This document shows positions 37,048 to 45,924 of a stretch of 64,000 nucleotides of DNA, one piece after another. The DNA is from Pseudomonadales bacterium. GTDB taxonomy: Bacteria > Pseudomonadota > Gammaproteobacteria > Pseudomonadales > UBA5518. Under the pieces are notes generated by a model. That model did not search any database and was not told the origin of the DNA. It saw nothing but the letters and a program-made list of their open reading frames with translations. Location: positions 620,001 to 684,000 of the forward strand of contig JACKOP010000003.1 in assembly GCA_024234165.1 (NCBI GenBank), given 5' to 3'. The first letter of the stretch is position 1; each line of letters opens with the position of its first letter. Both the position numbers and the translations under genes were made by a program.

Positions 37048-38106
37048 GTGCTCGATACCCGTCTGACCGAGCTGCTTGGGTGCCGCTATCCGGTGGTACA
37101 GACCGCAATGGGCTGGATTGCCGATCCGAAGCTGGTCGCCTCGACCTGCAACGCCGGCGGTTTCGGCTTCCTGGCCGGTGCGACCATCCCTGCCGAGCAG
37201 ATGGAGCGTGACATCCTGCGCACGAAGGAGCTGACCTCGCAGCCGTTCGGCGTGAATTTCCATATGTATCAGCCGAATGCTGCGGACATCGTCGCGCTCG
37301 TCGTGAAATACGGCGTACGTGCGGTGAGCTACAGCCGTTCACCGGGCAAGGAGTTCATCCGCAAGCTGAAAGATGCAGGCGTCGTCTGCATGCCGACCGT
37401 CGGCGCTGTGAAGCACGCGGTCAAGGCGATCGAACTCGGCGCCGACGTGGTGACCGTACAGGGTGGCGAAGGTGGAGGGCATACCGGTTCGGTGCCAACC
37501 ACGCTGCTGCTGCCGGCCGTGGTGAAGGCCGTGAAGGCGCCGGTGGTCGCTGCCGGTGGCTTCAAGGATGGTCGTGGACTGGTCGCCGCGCTGGCTTTCG
37601 GCGCCGAGGGTATCGCGATGGGAACGCGCTTCCTGATGACCTCGGACAGCCCGGTGCCGCAGGTGACGAAAGACCGTTACATCGCGTGCAAGAACCCGGC
37701 CGACATCGTGGTTTCGACCGCGATGGACGGGTTGCCGCAGCGCATGATCATGAACGAGGTGCTTGTCGAACTCGAACGAGCAGGGCCGCTGAAAAGGCTG
37801 CTGATCGCGATCCGCAACGGCCTGGCGTTCCGCCAGCATACAGGTGCTTCGTTGTCACAGTTGCTGAAGGCGGCGATTGCGATGCAGCGTGACGACGGTC
37901 TCACGCCGGCGCAGGCGATCATGTCGGCGAACGCGCCGATGATCATCCAGCGCGCGATGGTCGAGGGCCGCCCTGCCGAAGGCGTGCTGCCGAGCGGACA
38001 GGTGGCTGGCGTGATCGACGATCTGCCAAGTTGTGCTGATCTGATCGCGCGCATCGTGCGCGAGGCCGAGGAGTGCCTAGCGAGCCTGGCGAAGCGCGCC
38101 ACGTAG
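37048..38106 (+). CDS. ipdC: FMN-dependent oxidoreductase IpdC (nitronate monooxygenase family)
   Basis: A 352-residue TIM-barrel flavoprotein of the NMO/2-nitropropane dioxygenase fold. Phosphate-binding loops GGEGGGHTGSVPT, VVAAGGFKDGRGLVAAL and FGAEGIAMGTRFL are clear. In the steroid pathway IpdC is assigned to ring C/D unsaturation before EchA20 acts. The start is GTG, 18 bp after ipdB. Its TAG stop codon is provided by a dispersed palindromic repeat. Confidence 0.85.
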   Translation: MLDTRLTELLGCRYPVVQTAMGWIADPKLVASTCNAGGFGFLAGATIPAEQMERDILRTKELTSQPFGVNFHMYQPNAADIVALVVKYGVRAVSYSRSPGKEFIRKLKDAGVVCMPTVGAVKHAVKAIELGADVVTVQGGEGGGHTGSVPTTLLLPAVVKAVKAPVVAAGGFKDGRGLVAALAFGAEGIAMGTRFLMTSDSPVPQVTKDRYIACKNPADIVVSTAMDGLPQRMIMNEVLVELERAGPLKRLLIAIRNGLAFRQHTGASLSQLLKAAIAMQRDDGLTPAQAIMSANAPMIIQRAMVEGRPAEGVLPSGQVAGVIDDLPSCADLIARIVREAEECLASLAKRAT

Positions 38107-38207
38107 GTCGGCATTCATGCCGACATGAATTTGTAGGTCGGCATTCATGCCGATATGGATGTCGGGTTGAAACCCGACCCACGCCGTAGGTCGGCATTCA
38201 TGCCGAC
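38103..38207. repeat. Palindromic repeat cluster between ipdC and echA20
   Basis: Three copies of GTAGGTCGGCATTCATGCCGA and one GTCGGGTT-GA-AACCCGAC hairpin. The first copy begins at the base before the ipdC TAG stop. It belongs to the same family as 21219-21449 and 42435-42535. Confidence 0.9.
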
Positions 38208-38238
38208 GGATACAGGGAACACCACAGAGAGAGGCACC

Positions 38239-38991
38239 ATGGGCAAACCATTCACGACCACGATCAGCGAAGGTATCGCCGAACTGGTGTTCGATCATCC
38301 GCCCGTCAACGCCTTCGACAGCAACGGCTGGGCGGCGATCGCCGCCGAGATCGAGGCACTCGGGCAGGACGACGCCGTGCGCGTGATCATCATCGCAGCC
38401 GAAGGCCGGGGCTTCTGCGCCGGCGTCGATATCAAGGAGCTTGCTGCCGACCGCAACGTGATCGTGAAGGTCAACAAGGGCAACTACGACACGTTCAAGG
38501 CGGTGCACCGCAATCCAAAGCCGGTGATCGTTGCGGTGCACGGCTTCGTGCTCGGTGGCGGCATTGGCATCAGCGGTGCGGCCGATATCGTGGTCGCCTC
38601 CGAGTGCGCGCGCTTTGGCGTTCCGGAGGTCGATCGTGGCGCAATGGGAGGGGGTGCGCACCTGCAGCGGCTGTTCCCGGTGCAGAAGGTGCGCTACATG
38701 TACTTCACCGGCGAGATGATCGACGCGCAGGAAGCCTACCGCCTCGGCGCGATCGAGCGTGTGGTGCCGCGCGAGCAGTTGCGGGCAACGGCGCGCGAGA
38801 TCGCGGCAAAGATCGCGGCCAAGAGCCCCGCGATGATCCGTCTTGCCAAGGAAGCGCTGAACGGCATCGAGGACGGCAATCTCGAGGACAAGTACCGCAG
38901 CGAGCAGGGCTTCACGCTCGAGGCCTATACCACCAAGGACTCGCAGGAGGCGCGTGACGCCTTCGTGCAGAAGCGCGACGCGAGCTTCTGA
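38239..38991 (+). CDS. echA20: Enoyl-CoA hydratase/isomerase-family ring-D hydrolase EchA20
   Basis: A 250-residue crotonase-fold enzyme. CoA-binding and oxyanion segments are GRGFCAGVDIKEL and VHGFVLGGGIGISGAADIVVAS, and GVPEVDRGAMGGGAHLQRLFP follows. Length and context fit EchA20, which hydrolyses ring D of HIEC-CoA to COCHEA-CoA, the IpdAB substrate. The call rests on the surrounding cluster as well as the fold. Confidence 0.85.
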   Translation: MGKPFTTTISEGIAELVFDHPPVNAFDSNGWAAIAAEIEALGQDDAVRVIIIAAEGRGFCAGVDIKELAADRNVIVKVNKGNYDTFKAVHRNPKPVIVAVHGFVLGGGIGISGAADIVVASECARFGVPEVDRGAMGGGAHLQRLFPVQKVRYMYFTGEMIDAQEAYRLGAIERVVPREQLRATAREIAAKIAAKSPAMIRLAKEALNGIEDGNLEDKYRSEQGFTLEAYTTKDSQEARDAFVQKRDASF

Positions 38992-39029
38992 ATCTCTCGC
39001 CGCAACCGTTTGACCGGAGACGCGAACAC

Positions 39030-40196
39030 ATGGATCTGGGCTATACCGAAAAACAGCGGACATTCCGCCAGGAAGTCCGTGCCTGGCTCGCGGCCAGCGT
39101 GCCGGCGGAGCCGTTGCAGAGCTTCGATACCGCAGAGGGTTTTCGCCAGCACCGCGAGTGGGAAGCGAAACTGAATGGCGGCCGCTGGGGCATGGTGACA
39201 TGGCCCGAGGAACTCGGCGGGCGCGGTTGCGACCTGATCGAATGGTTGATCTTCGAGGAGGAATACTGGCGGGCCGGCGCACCACTGCGCGTGAACCAGA
39301 ACGGCATCTTCCTGCTTGGTCCCACGCTGATGGAATACGGTACCGCCGAGCAGAAGAAGCGCTTCCTGCCGAAGATGGCGACCGGCGAGGAGGTCTGGTG
39401 CCAGGGCTGGTCCGAACCCGGCGCCGGTTCCGACATGGCGGCGATCCGCTCGCGCGCCGAGCGCCAGGGCGATCACTACGTGATCAATGGGCAGAAGACG
39501 TGGTCGACGCGCGCGGTATGGGCCGACTGGTGCTTCGGCATGTTCCGTACCGATCCTGGTTCGGAGCGCCACAACGGCCTGACGTTCATCCTCGTGCCGT
39601 TGAACCTCGAAGGCATCACGGTACGCCCGATTCCGCAGCTCGACGGTTTGCCGGGTTTTGCCGAGATCTTCTTCGACAACGTGAAGGTGCCGCTCGACTG
39701 CCGCCTCGGCGAGGAAGGCAAGGGCTGGAAGGTCGCAATGGCCACGGCGGGCTTCGAGCGCGGCCTGATGCTGCGCAGCCCGGCGCGTTTCCAGCAGACG
39801 GCCGCACGCCTGGTCGAGCTGTACCGGGCCAATCGCGAGAGCGCCGACCGTGATCCGATGGTGCGCGAGGCAGTGCTGCGGGCCTGGATGGACGCCGAAG
39901 CGTACTGCCTCACCACCTACCAGACCGCGTGCCGCCTGAATGCCGGTGGCAAGATCGGCGAGGAATCGAGCACCAACAAGATCTTCTGGTCCGAACTCGA
40001 CCAGCGCATGCACGAGACCGCGCTGAGCATTCTCGGCGCACGTGCCGAGCTGTGGCCGCACGCTCCCGACGCGGGTGCGGTCGGCAACTGGCTCGACGGC
40101 TTCCTGTTCGCGCAGTCCGGCACCATCTACGCCGGCGCCAACGAGATCCAGCGCAACATCATCGCCCAGCGCATGCTCGGCATGCCACGTGCCTGA
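39030..40196 (+). CDS. fadE31: Acyl-CoA dehydrogenase alpha-type subunit, FadE31-like
   Basis: A 388-residue ACAD. Segments AEGFRQHREWE, LIFEEEYWRAGAP, CQGWSEPGAGSDMA and TIYAGANEIQRNIIAQRMLG match, from memory, FadE31 of mycobacteria. The MCAD-position Glu is absent (IYAGANEIQ), but Glu243 in TAGFERGLML is at the alternative IVD/LCAD position. It lies 11 bp before the Glu-less FadE32-type subunit, suggesting an alpha2-beta2 enzyme acting late in C/D-ring breakdown. Confidence 0.87.
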   Translation: MDLGYTEKQRTFRQEVRAWLAASVPAEPLQSFDTAEGFRQHREWEAKLNGGRWGMVTWPEELGGRGCDLIEWLIFEEEYWRAGAPLRVNQNGIFLLGPTLMEYGTAEQKKRFLPKMATGEEVWCQGWSEPGAGSDMAAIRSRAERQGDHYVINGQKTWSTRAVWADWCFGMFRTDPGSERHNGLTFILVPLNLEGITVRPIPQLDGLPGFAEIFFDNVKVPLDCRLGEEGKGWKVAMATAGFERGLMLRSPARFQQTAARLVELYRANRESADRDPMVREAVLRAWMDAEAYCLTTYQTACRLNAGGKIGEESSTNKIFWSELDQRMHETALSILGARAELWPHAPDAGAVGNWLDGFLFAQSGTIYAGANEIQRNIIAQRMLGMPRA

Positions 40197-40206
40197 GGGA
40201 GGGGAC

Positions 40207-41256
40207 ATGGATTTCCGTTTCAGCGAAGACCAGCGACTGTTCCAGCGCACGGTGCGCGAGTTCCTGGTCGCCGAAGTCACCCCTGAACGCATACGTGCGG
40301 CGTGGGAAACCCCGACCGGGCGTTCGGACGAACTGTGGGCGCAGCTTGTGGGGCTCGGGCTGACCGGCATCACGGTCGCCGAAGAGCACGGCGGGCTCGG
40401 CATGAACGAGCTCGACTTCGTGCTGCTCGCCGAGGAAATGGGCTACGTGGCGCTGCCGGAGCCGCTGATCGATACGGTGCTGGTCGGTGCGCCGCTGCTC
40501 GCACGCTGTGCCGATGCCGGGGTTGCCGCCGAGTGGCTGCCGCGCGTTGCTGCCGGCGAGGCGAAGCTTGCGATCGGCCTCGAATGTCACCCGCTGGTTG
40601 CCGATGCGCACGTGGCGGACCTGCTGTTGCTGCAGCACGGCGAAGAGATGCATGCGGTGCGGCGTGCGGATGTGACGCCTGTCGCCAACGAGAGTCTGGA
40701 TCCGTCGCGGCGCCTGTTTCGGGTCGACTGGACGCCGTCGGCGCAAAGCTGCATCGCCGCGGGCGCTGCGGGTCGTGCGCTGATCGATGCGGCGTTGAAC
40801 CGCGGCGCGCTCGGCGCTGCCGCCCAGTGCCTGGGATTGGCCCAGCGCATGATCGATATCTCGGTCGCGTACACGCGCGATCGCAAGCAGTTCGGGCAGG
40901 CGATCGGCACCTTCCAGGCCGTGCAGCACCTGATGGCGAACGTGGCCGTGAAGCTCGAGTACGCCAAGGCGACGGTACATCGCGCTGCCTATGACGTCGC
41001 AAACGATACGGCACGGGTAGCGGTGTCGGTCTCGCACGCCAGGATCGCAACCAGCGAAGCCGCACTGCTGGCGGCGCGCAACGGCATCCAGGTGCACGGC
41101 GCGATGGGTTACACGTGGGAAGTCGACCTGCACATCTTCGCCAAGCGCGCGTGGACACTCGACAACGCGTGGGGAGACCGTGCGCTGCACAAGCTGCGCG
41201 TCGCGGATTTCGTGCTTGCCGAGGGTGCTGCGATCGGCGCCGGCAACACATTCTGA
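40207..41256 (+). CDS. fadE32: Acyl-CoA dehydrogenase beta-type subunit, FadE32-like
   Basis: A 349-residue short ACAD. The N-terminal domain begins MDFRFSEDQRLFQRTVREFL, and the C-terminal domain carries YTRDRKQFGQAIGTFQAVQHLMA and IQVHGAMGYTWEVDLHIFAKRAW. The region where alpha subunits have the FERG catalytic Glu reads LNRGALGAAAQ, with no Glu. It is therefore probably the non-catalytic partner of the preceding FadE31-like subunit. Confidence 0.85.
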   Translation: MDFRFSEDQRLFQRTVREFLVAEVTPERIRAAWETPTGRSDELWAQLVGLGLTGITVAEEHGGLGMNELDFVLLAEEMGYVALPEPLIDTVLVGAPLLARCADAGVAAEWLPRVAAGEAKLAIGLECHPLVADAHVADLLLLQHGEEMHAVRRADVTPVANESLDPSRRLFRVDWTPSAQSCIAAGAAGRALIDAALNRGALGAAAQCLGLAQRMIDISVAYTRDRKQFGQAIGTFQAVQHLMANVAVKLEYAKATVHRAAYDVANDTARVAVSVSHARIATSEAALLAARNGIQVHGAMGYTWEVDLHIFAKRAWTLDNAWGDRALHKLRVADFVLAEGAAIGAGNTF

Positions 41257-41271
41257 ACGGAGGAACACACC

Positions 41272-42438
41272 ATGGCCGAAGCCTACATCGTCGACGCGCT
41301 GCGTTCGCCCACCGGCAAGCGCAAGGGTTCGCTGGCCGCGGTGCACGGCGCCGATCTCGGCGCACACGTGATCCGTGCGATCGTCGAGCGCAACGCGATT
41401 CCTGCCGAAGACTATGACGACGTGATCTTCGGCTGCGTGGATACCATCGGCGCGCTTGCCGGCGATATTGCGCGCACGGCCTGGCTGGTCGCAGGCATGC
41501 CGCTCTCCGTCCCGGGTACCACGATCGATCGCCAGTGCGGCAGCTCGCAGCAGGCGGTGCATTTCGCCGCGCAGGCGGTGATGAGCGGCACGCAGGACGT
41601 GGTGCTGGCAGGCGGTGTGCAGACGATGAGCAGCATTCCGATCTCCTCGGCGATGCTGGCCGGGCAGCCGCTCGGATTCACCACACCGTTCGCGGAAAGC
41701 ATCGGCTGGCGCGCCCGCTTCGGTGATGCCCCGGTCGACCAGTTCTATGCCGCGCAGCGCATCGCCGATCACTGGGGCGTCAGCCGCGAAGCGATGGAGG
41801 TGTTCTCGAAGGAGAGTCACGATCGAGCGCTGAAGGCGATCGCCGAGGGCCGCTTCGATCGCGAGGTGGTGCCGTACACGCTGCCGGACGGTTCGGTGTT
41901 TCGCATGGACGAGACCGCGCGCCTCAGCACGCTCGAGAAGATGGCGACGCTGGCGCCGGTCAACCCGGTGTACCCGGGCATCACCGCTGCGGTTTCCAGT
42001 TCGACCTGCGACGCGGCAGCGGCCGTGCTGGTGGTCTCCGAGGCCGCACTGAAGCGCTATGGTCTGCGCCCGCGTGCACGCATCCATCACCTGAGCGTAC
42101 GTGCCGACGATCCGATCTGGCACCTGACCGCGCCCATCCCGGCGACCCGCTACGCACTGCAACGCTCGGGAATGAAGCTCGAGGACATCGACCTGGTCGA
42201 GATCAACGAGGCCTTCGCCTCGGTCGTGATGGCCTGGCTGAAGGAGACCGGCTATCCGCACGCGCGCACGAACGTGAATGGTGGTGCGATCGCGCTGGGT
42301 CACCCGCTGGGTGCGAGCGGTGCGAAGCTGATGACGACGCTGTTGCATGAACTCGAGCGCAGCGGCGGGCGCTTCGGGCTGCAGACGATGTGCGAGGGTG
42401 GCGGCCAGGCGAACGTGACGATCATCGAGCGACTGTAG
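41272..42438 (+). CDS. fadA6: Acetyl-CoA acyltransferase (thiolase) FadA6
   Basis: A 388-residue thiolase. The nucleophilic Cys is C89 in IDRQCGSSQQAV; GGAIALGHPLGASGA holds the active His and MCEGGGQANVTIIERL the second Cys. Segments GVQTMSSIPISSAM and RPRARIHHLSVRADDP agree with remembered mycobacterial FadA6, which performs thiolysis of ring-opened products. The protein ends exactly at the family C-terminus, yet the TAG stop is the start of a palindromic repeat. Confidence 0.93.
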   Translation: MAEAYIVDALRSPTGKRKGSLAAVHGADLGAHVIRAIVERNAIPAEDYDDVIFGCVDTIGALAGDIARTAWLVAGMPLSVPGTTIDRQCGSSQQAVHFAAQAVMSGTQDVVLAGGVQTMSSIPISSAMLAGQPLGFTTPFAESIGWRARFGDAPVDQFYAAQRIADHWGVSREAMEVFSKESHDRALKAIAEGRFDREVVPYTLPDGSVFRMDETARLSTLEKMATLAPVNPVYPGITAAVSSSTCDAAAAVLVVSEAALKRYGLRPRARIHHLSVRADDPIWHLTAPIPATRYALQRSGMKLEDIDLVEINEAFASVVMAWLKETGYPHARTNVNGGAIALGHPLGASGAKLMTTLLHELERSGGRFGLQTMCEGGGQANVTIIERL

Positions 42439-42535
42439 GTCGGCATTCATGCCATGTAGGTCGGCATTCATGCCGACATGGATTTATAGGTCGGCATTCA
42501 TGCCGACACGCGTGTCGGATTGAAACCCGACCCAC
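42435..42535. repeat. Palindromic repeat cluster between fadA6 and the SDR gene
   Basis: Three copies of TAGGTCGGCATTCATGCC, the first truncated before its final GAC, plus one degenerate GTCGGATT-GA-AACCCGAC hairpin. The first copy supplies the fadA6 TAG stop. Confidence 0.9.
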
Positions 42536-42566
42536 CGAACATCTGAACCGAACGGGAGAACTGGAC

Positions 42567-43448
42567 ATGGCAGGAATCTGTGACGGACGCGTCGTGATCA
42601 TCACTGGTGCCGGCGGCGGACTCGGGCGCGAGTACGCGCTGGCTTTCGCGAAGGAAGGCGCATCCGTGGTGATCAACGACATCAACCCGGAAGCCGCTGC
42701 ACGTACCGTGAGCGAAATCGCCGCTGGCGGTGGCAGGGCGATTGCCAACAGCAACGACATCACGAACTACCAGGATTCGGCGCTGATCGTGAAGGCAGCG
42801 CTCGACGCCTTCGGCGATCTGCACGTGGTGGTGAACAACGCCGGCATCTGTCGTGACCGCATGTTCTTCAGCCTCAGCGAACAGGACTGGGACGACGTGA
42901 TGCGCGTGCACCTGAAGGGGCACTTCTGCATCAGCAGCCACGCCTGCAACCACTGGCGCCAGCAGGCGAAGGAAGGCAAGACGGTGAGCGGGCGCATCAT
43001 CAACACCAGCTCGGGCGCCGGGCTGCAGGGCGCGGTCGGGCAGTCGAACTACTCGGCGGCCAAGGGCGGTATCGCGTCGCTGACGCTGGTGCAGGCGGCC
43101 GAACTGCGCCGCTACAACATCACCGCAAACGCGCTTGCGCCGTCGGCGCGTACCGGCATGACCGAGAACGTGTTTGCGGACATGATGAAAAAACCGGCCG
43201 ACGGCAGCTTCGACCGCTACGACGCGGCCAACGTCGCGCCGCTGGTGGTGTGGCTTGGCAGTGAGGCCTCGGCCCACGTCACGGGTCGCGTGTTCGAGGT
43301 CGAGGGCGGACGCATCGCGATCTGCGACGGCTGGCGCAGCACCACGGGAGTGGACAAGCAGGCGCGCTGGGAGCCGGCCGAGATCACGCAGGCGATGGCC
43401 GAACTGCTCGCGAAGGAAGTGCCGGCACAGAAGGTGTTCGGCACCTGA
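42567..43448 (+). CDS. Short-chain dehydrogenase (Rv3548c-like, 17-beta-HSD4 type)
   Basis: A 293-residue SDR. The cofactor loop is ITGAGGGLGREYALAFA, with NNAGICRD and INTSSGAG next and the active-site YSAAK (in SNYSAAKGGIASLTL). ND in VVINDINPEAA suggests NAD preference. It resembles the SDR domain of multifunctional enzyme 2 and the extra SDR of the mycobacterial KstR2 regulon. A 3-hydroxyacyl-CoA dehydrogenase role in the pathway is inferred. Confidence 0.82.
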   Translation: MAGICDGRVVIITGAGGGLGREYALAFAKEGASVVINDINPEAAARTVSEIAAGGGRAIANSNDITNYQDSALIVKAALDAFGDLHVVVNNAGICRDRMFFSLSEQDWDDVMRVHLKGHFCISSHACNHWRQQAKEGKTVSGRIINTSSGAGLQGAVGQSNYSAAKGGIASLTLVQAAELRRYNITANALAPSARTGMTENVFADMMKKPADGSFDRYDAANVAPLVVWLGSEASAHVTGRVFEVEGGRIAICDGWRSTTGVDKQARWEPAEITQAMAELLAKEVPAQKVFGT

Positions 43449-43498
43449 GCGTGACCGGGCGCAACGGCATTCATCACGGGTGATACACGAGGGCTCAG

Positions 43499-44659
43499 AT
43501 GGAATTCGCCTTCACCGAAGAACAGCAGATGATCCGCGAGACGGCAGAGCAGTTCCTGGCGGACCATTGCGATTGCGCTGCCGTGCGTCGTGCGATGGCC
43601 ACCGAGGCCGGTTTCGACCCGGAGCTGTGGCAGAAGATCGCCGGCGAGATGTGCTGGACCGCGATCCATGTTCCGGAAGCCTGCGGCGGCCTCGGGCTCG
43701 GCTACGTCGAAGTGGTCGCGTTGATGGAGCAGATGGGACGCCGTCTGCTCTGCGCGCCGTATTTTTCCTCGGTCTGCCTGGGCGCCAACGCGTTGCTGGT
43801 GGCGGCTGGCAATGAACAGCAGCAACGCTGGCTGCCGACGATCGCGGACGGTTCATGCCGCGCCACGCTCGCGTGGTGCGACGCGTCGGGGCGCTGGGAC
43901 GCCAGCGGTGTATCGGCCACCTTCGTGCGCGATGGCGATGGCTATGTTCTTGACGGCGAGTACCGCTACGTCGTTGACGGCCATGGCGCCGATCTGCTGA
44001 TCGTCGCTGCTCGCACACCCGGCAGCGGTGGCGCGCAGGGCATCGCGCTGTTTGCCGTACCGGCGGATGCGGCGGGCGTGCAGCGCAGCCTGCTGCCGAC
44101 GCTGGACCAGACACGCAAGCTGGCGGCGATTCGGCTGGAGCGGATGCGGGTGCCTGCCACGGCGCTGCTCGACGCCGCCGGTGAGGAAGCCGGTGCCGCG
44201 CTGGCGAAAATCCTTGGACTGGCGACCGTCGCGCTGGCCGCCGAGCAGGCCGGAGGTGCGCAGCAGATCCTCGATATCGCGGTCGCGTACACGAAGGAGC
44301 GCCAGCAGTTCGGTCGTACGATCGCGAGCTTCCAGGCGATCAAGCACAAGGCGGCCGACATGATGCTGAAGGCCGAGGCCGCGCGCTCGGCGGTCTACTA
44401 CGCCGGCTGCGTGGCGAACGAAGCGCTTGCCGACAGCGCCCGTGACGCCGAGCTGCTGGCGGCTGCCAGCCTGGCCAAGGCGTATTGCAGCGAAACGTAT
44501 TTCTTCAACGCAGGTACCGCGCTGCAGTTGCACGGTGGCGTGGGCTTCACCTGGGAGTACGACGTACACCTGTACTTCAAGCGTGCGCGCGCCAGCGAGA
44601 GTTTTCTCGGCGATGCGGCCGAACACCGTGAACGCATTGCAGTGGAGTTGGGACTATGA
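43499..44659 (+). CDS. Acyl-CoA dehydrogenase beta-type subunit (FadE33-like)
   Basis: A 386-residue ACAD. Features are EFAFTEEQQMIRETAEQFL, YTKERQQFGRTIASFQAIKHKAADMM and QLHGGVGFTWEYDVHLYFKRA. The FERG-position Glu of alpha subunits is missing (KILGLATVALAAEQAGG). Its stop overlaps the fadE30 start (ATGA), which argues for a heteromer with that subunit. FadE33 is the nearest named relative I can propose, but exact orthology needs phylogeny, so no symbol is given. Confidence 0.75.
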   Translation: MEFAFTEEQQMIRETAEQFLADHCDCAAVRRAMATEAGFDPELWQKIAGEMCWTAIHVPEACGGLGLGYVEVVALMEQMGRRLLCAPYFSSVCLGANALLVAAGNEQQQRWLPTIADGSCRATLAWCDASGRWDASGVSATFVRDGDGYVLDGEYRYVVDGHGADLLIVAARTPGSGGAQGIALFAVPADAAGVQRSLLPTLDQTRKLAAIRLERMRVPATALLDAAGEEAGAALAKILGLATVALAAEQAGGAQQILDIAVAYTKERQQFGRTIASFQAIKHKAADMMLKAEAARSAVYYAGCVANEALADSARDAELLAAASLAKAYCSETYFFNAGTALQLHGGVGFTWEYDVHLYFKRARASESFLGDAAEHRERIAVELGL

Positions 44660-45843
44660 GGCTCAGTTTCAGCGCGGAGGACGAGCGCTTCCGCCAGGAG
44701 GTTGCCGAGTGGTTGCGCGCCAACCTGTGCGGTGAGTTCGAGCAGATCCGTTTCCGCGGTGGCCCGGGCGACGAGCACATGTTTCCGCACGAGCGCAAGC
44801 GCTGGGAGCAGCGCCTGGCCGAGGGAGGCTGGACCTGCATCGGCTGGCCGCGCGAGTACGGCGGGCGCGGTGCATCGATCGAGCAGCAGGTGATCTTCCA
44901 CGAGGAATACGCACGTGCGGGCGGTCCGGGGCGCATGGGGCATATCGGCGAAGGGCTGGCGGGACCCACGATCATCGCGTTCGGCAACGACGACCAGAAG
45001 GCGCGCCTGCTGGCGGGGATCCGCAACGGGACCGAACTGTGGTGCCAGGGTTACTCCGAGCCCGGCGCGGGCTCCGATCTGGCGAACGTGAAGACGCGTG
45101 CGCGCTTCGAGAACGGACGCTGGCTGCTGAACGGGCAGAAGGTCTGGACTTCGCTGGCGCACGAGTCGCAGTGGTGCTTCGTGATCGCACGCACCGATCC
45201 GGACTCGGTTGCGCACGCTGGTCTGGGTTTCTTCCTGGTCAGGATGGAGCAGCCGGGCGTGACGGTGCGCCCGATAGAGCAGATCACCGGCACCTCGGAA
45301 TTCAACGAGGTGTTCTTCGACGACGCCGTCTGCGAGGCCGGCGACATGCTCGGCAAGCCCGGTGATGGCTGGAAGATCGGCATGGCACTGCTCGGCTTCG
45401 AGCGCGGCGTGTCGACGCTGGGGCAGCAGATGCTGTTCCAGAACGAACTCGACGAGCTGATCCGCATCGCCAGGAGCAACGGGCGTGGCAAGGATCCGGT
45501 GATCCGCCAGCGCATCGCCGACGCATGGATCGGGCTGCGCATCATGCGCTACAACGCGATGCGCATGCTCTCGGGAACGCAGGACGGGTCGCTCTCGCGC
45601 GAGGCAACCGCATACAAGCTGTACTGGGCCGTGTGGCATCGCAATCTCGGCAAGCTCGCGATGGACGTGCTGGGTCCGGAGGCCGAGGTGATCGCCGGCG
45701 CTCCGTACGAGCTGACGAGGCTGCAGTCGCTGTTCCTGTTCACGCGTTCGGACACGATCTACGGCGGCACCAACCAGATCCAGCGCAACATCATCGCAGA
45801 GCGTGCGCTCGGAATGCCCAAGGAACCGCGGGCGGCGCGCTGA
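44656..45843 (+). CDS. fadE30: Acyl-CoA dehydrogenase FadE30
   Basis: A 395-residue ACAD. CQGYSEPGAGSDLANVKT, SLAHESQWCFVIART, ITGTSEFNEVFFDDA, ERGVSTLGQQ and TRSDTIYGGTNQIQRNIIAERALG closely match remembered FadE30. Catalytic Glu is E249 in LLGFERGVS; the MCAD-position Glu is replaced (IYGGTNQIQ). FadE30 begins beta-oxidation of the HIP-CoA side chain. It is translationally coupled to the preceding Glu-less subunit. Confidence 0.88.
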   Translation: MRLSFSAEDERFRQEVAEWLRANLCGEFEQIRFRGGPGDEHMFPHERKRWEQRLAEGGWTCIGWPREYGGRGASIEQQVIFHEEYARAGGPGRMGHIGEGLAGPTIIAFGNDDQKARLLAGIRNGTELWCQGYSEPGAGSDLANVKTRARFENGRWLLNGQKVWTSLAHESQWCFVIARTDPDSVAHAGLGFFLVRMEQPGVTVRPIEQITGTSEFNEVFFDDAVCEAGDMLGKPGDGWKIGMALLGFERGVSTLGQQMLFQNELDELIRIARSNGRGKDPVIRQRIADAWIGLRIMRYNAMRMLSGTQDGSLSREATAYKLYWAVWHRNLGKLAMDVLGPEAEVIAGAPYELTRLQSLFLFTRSDTIYGGTNQIQRNIIAERALGMPKEPRAAR

Positions 45844-45924
45844 GGTGGCCACAGTGGTCGCCGGAAGTCGCGGCTTGCGCCACGACCCCCGCATGCTCGC
45901 TGCGCGGTGAACGGAGGAATGGCG

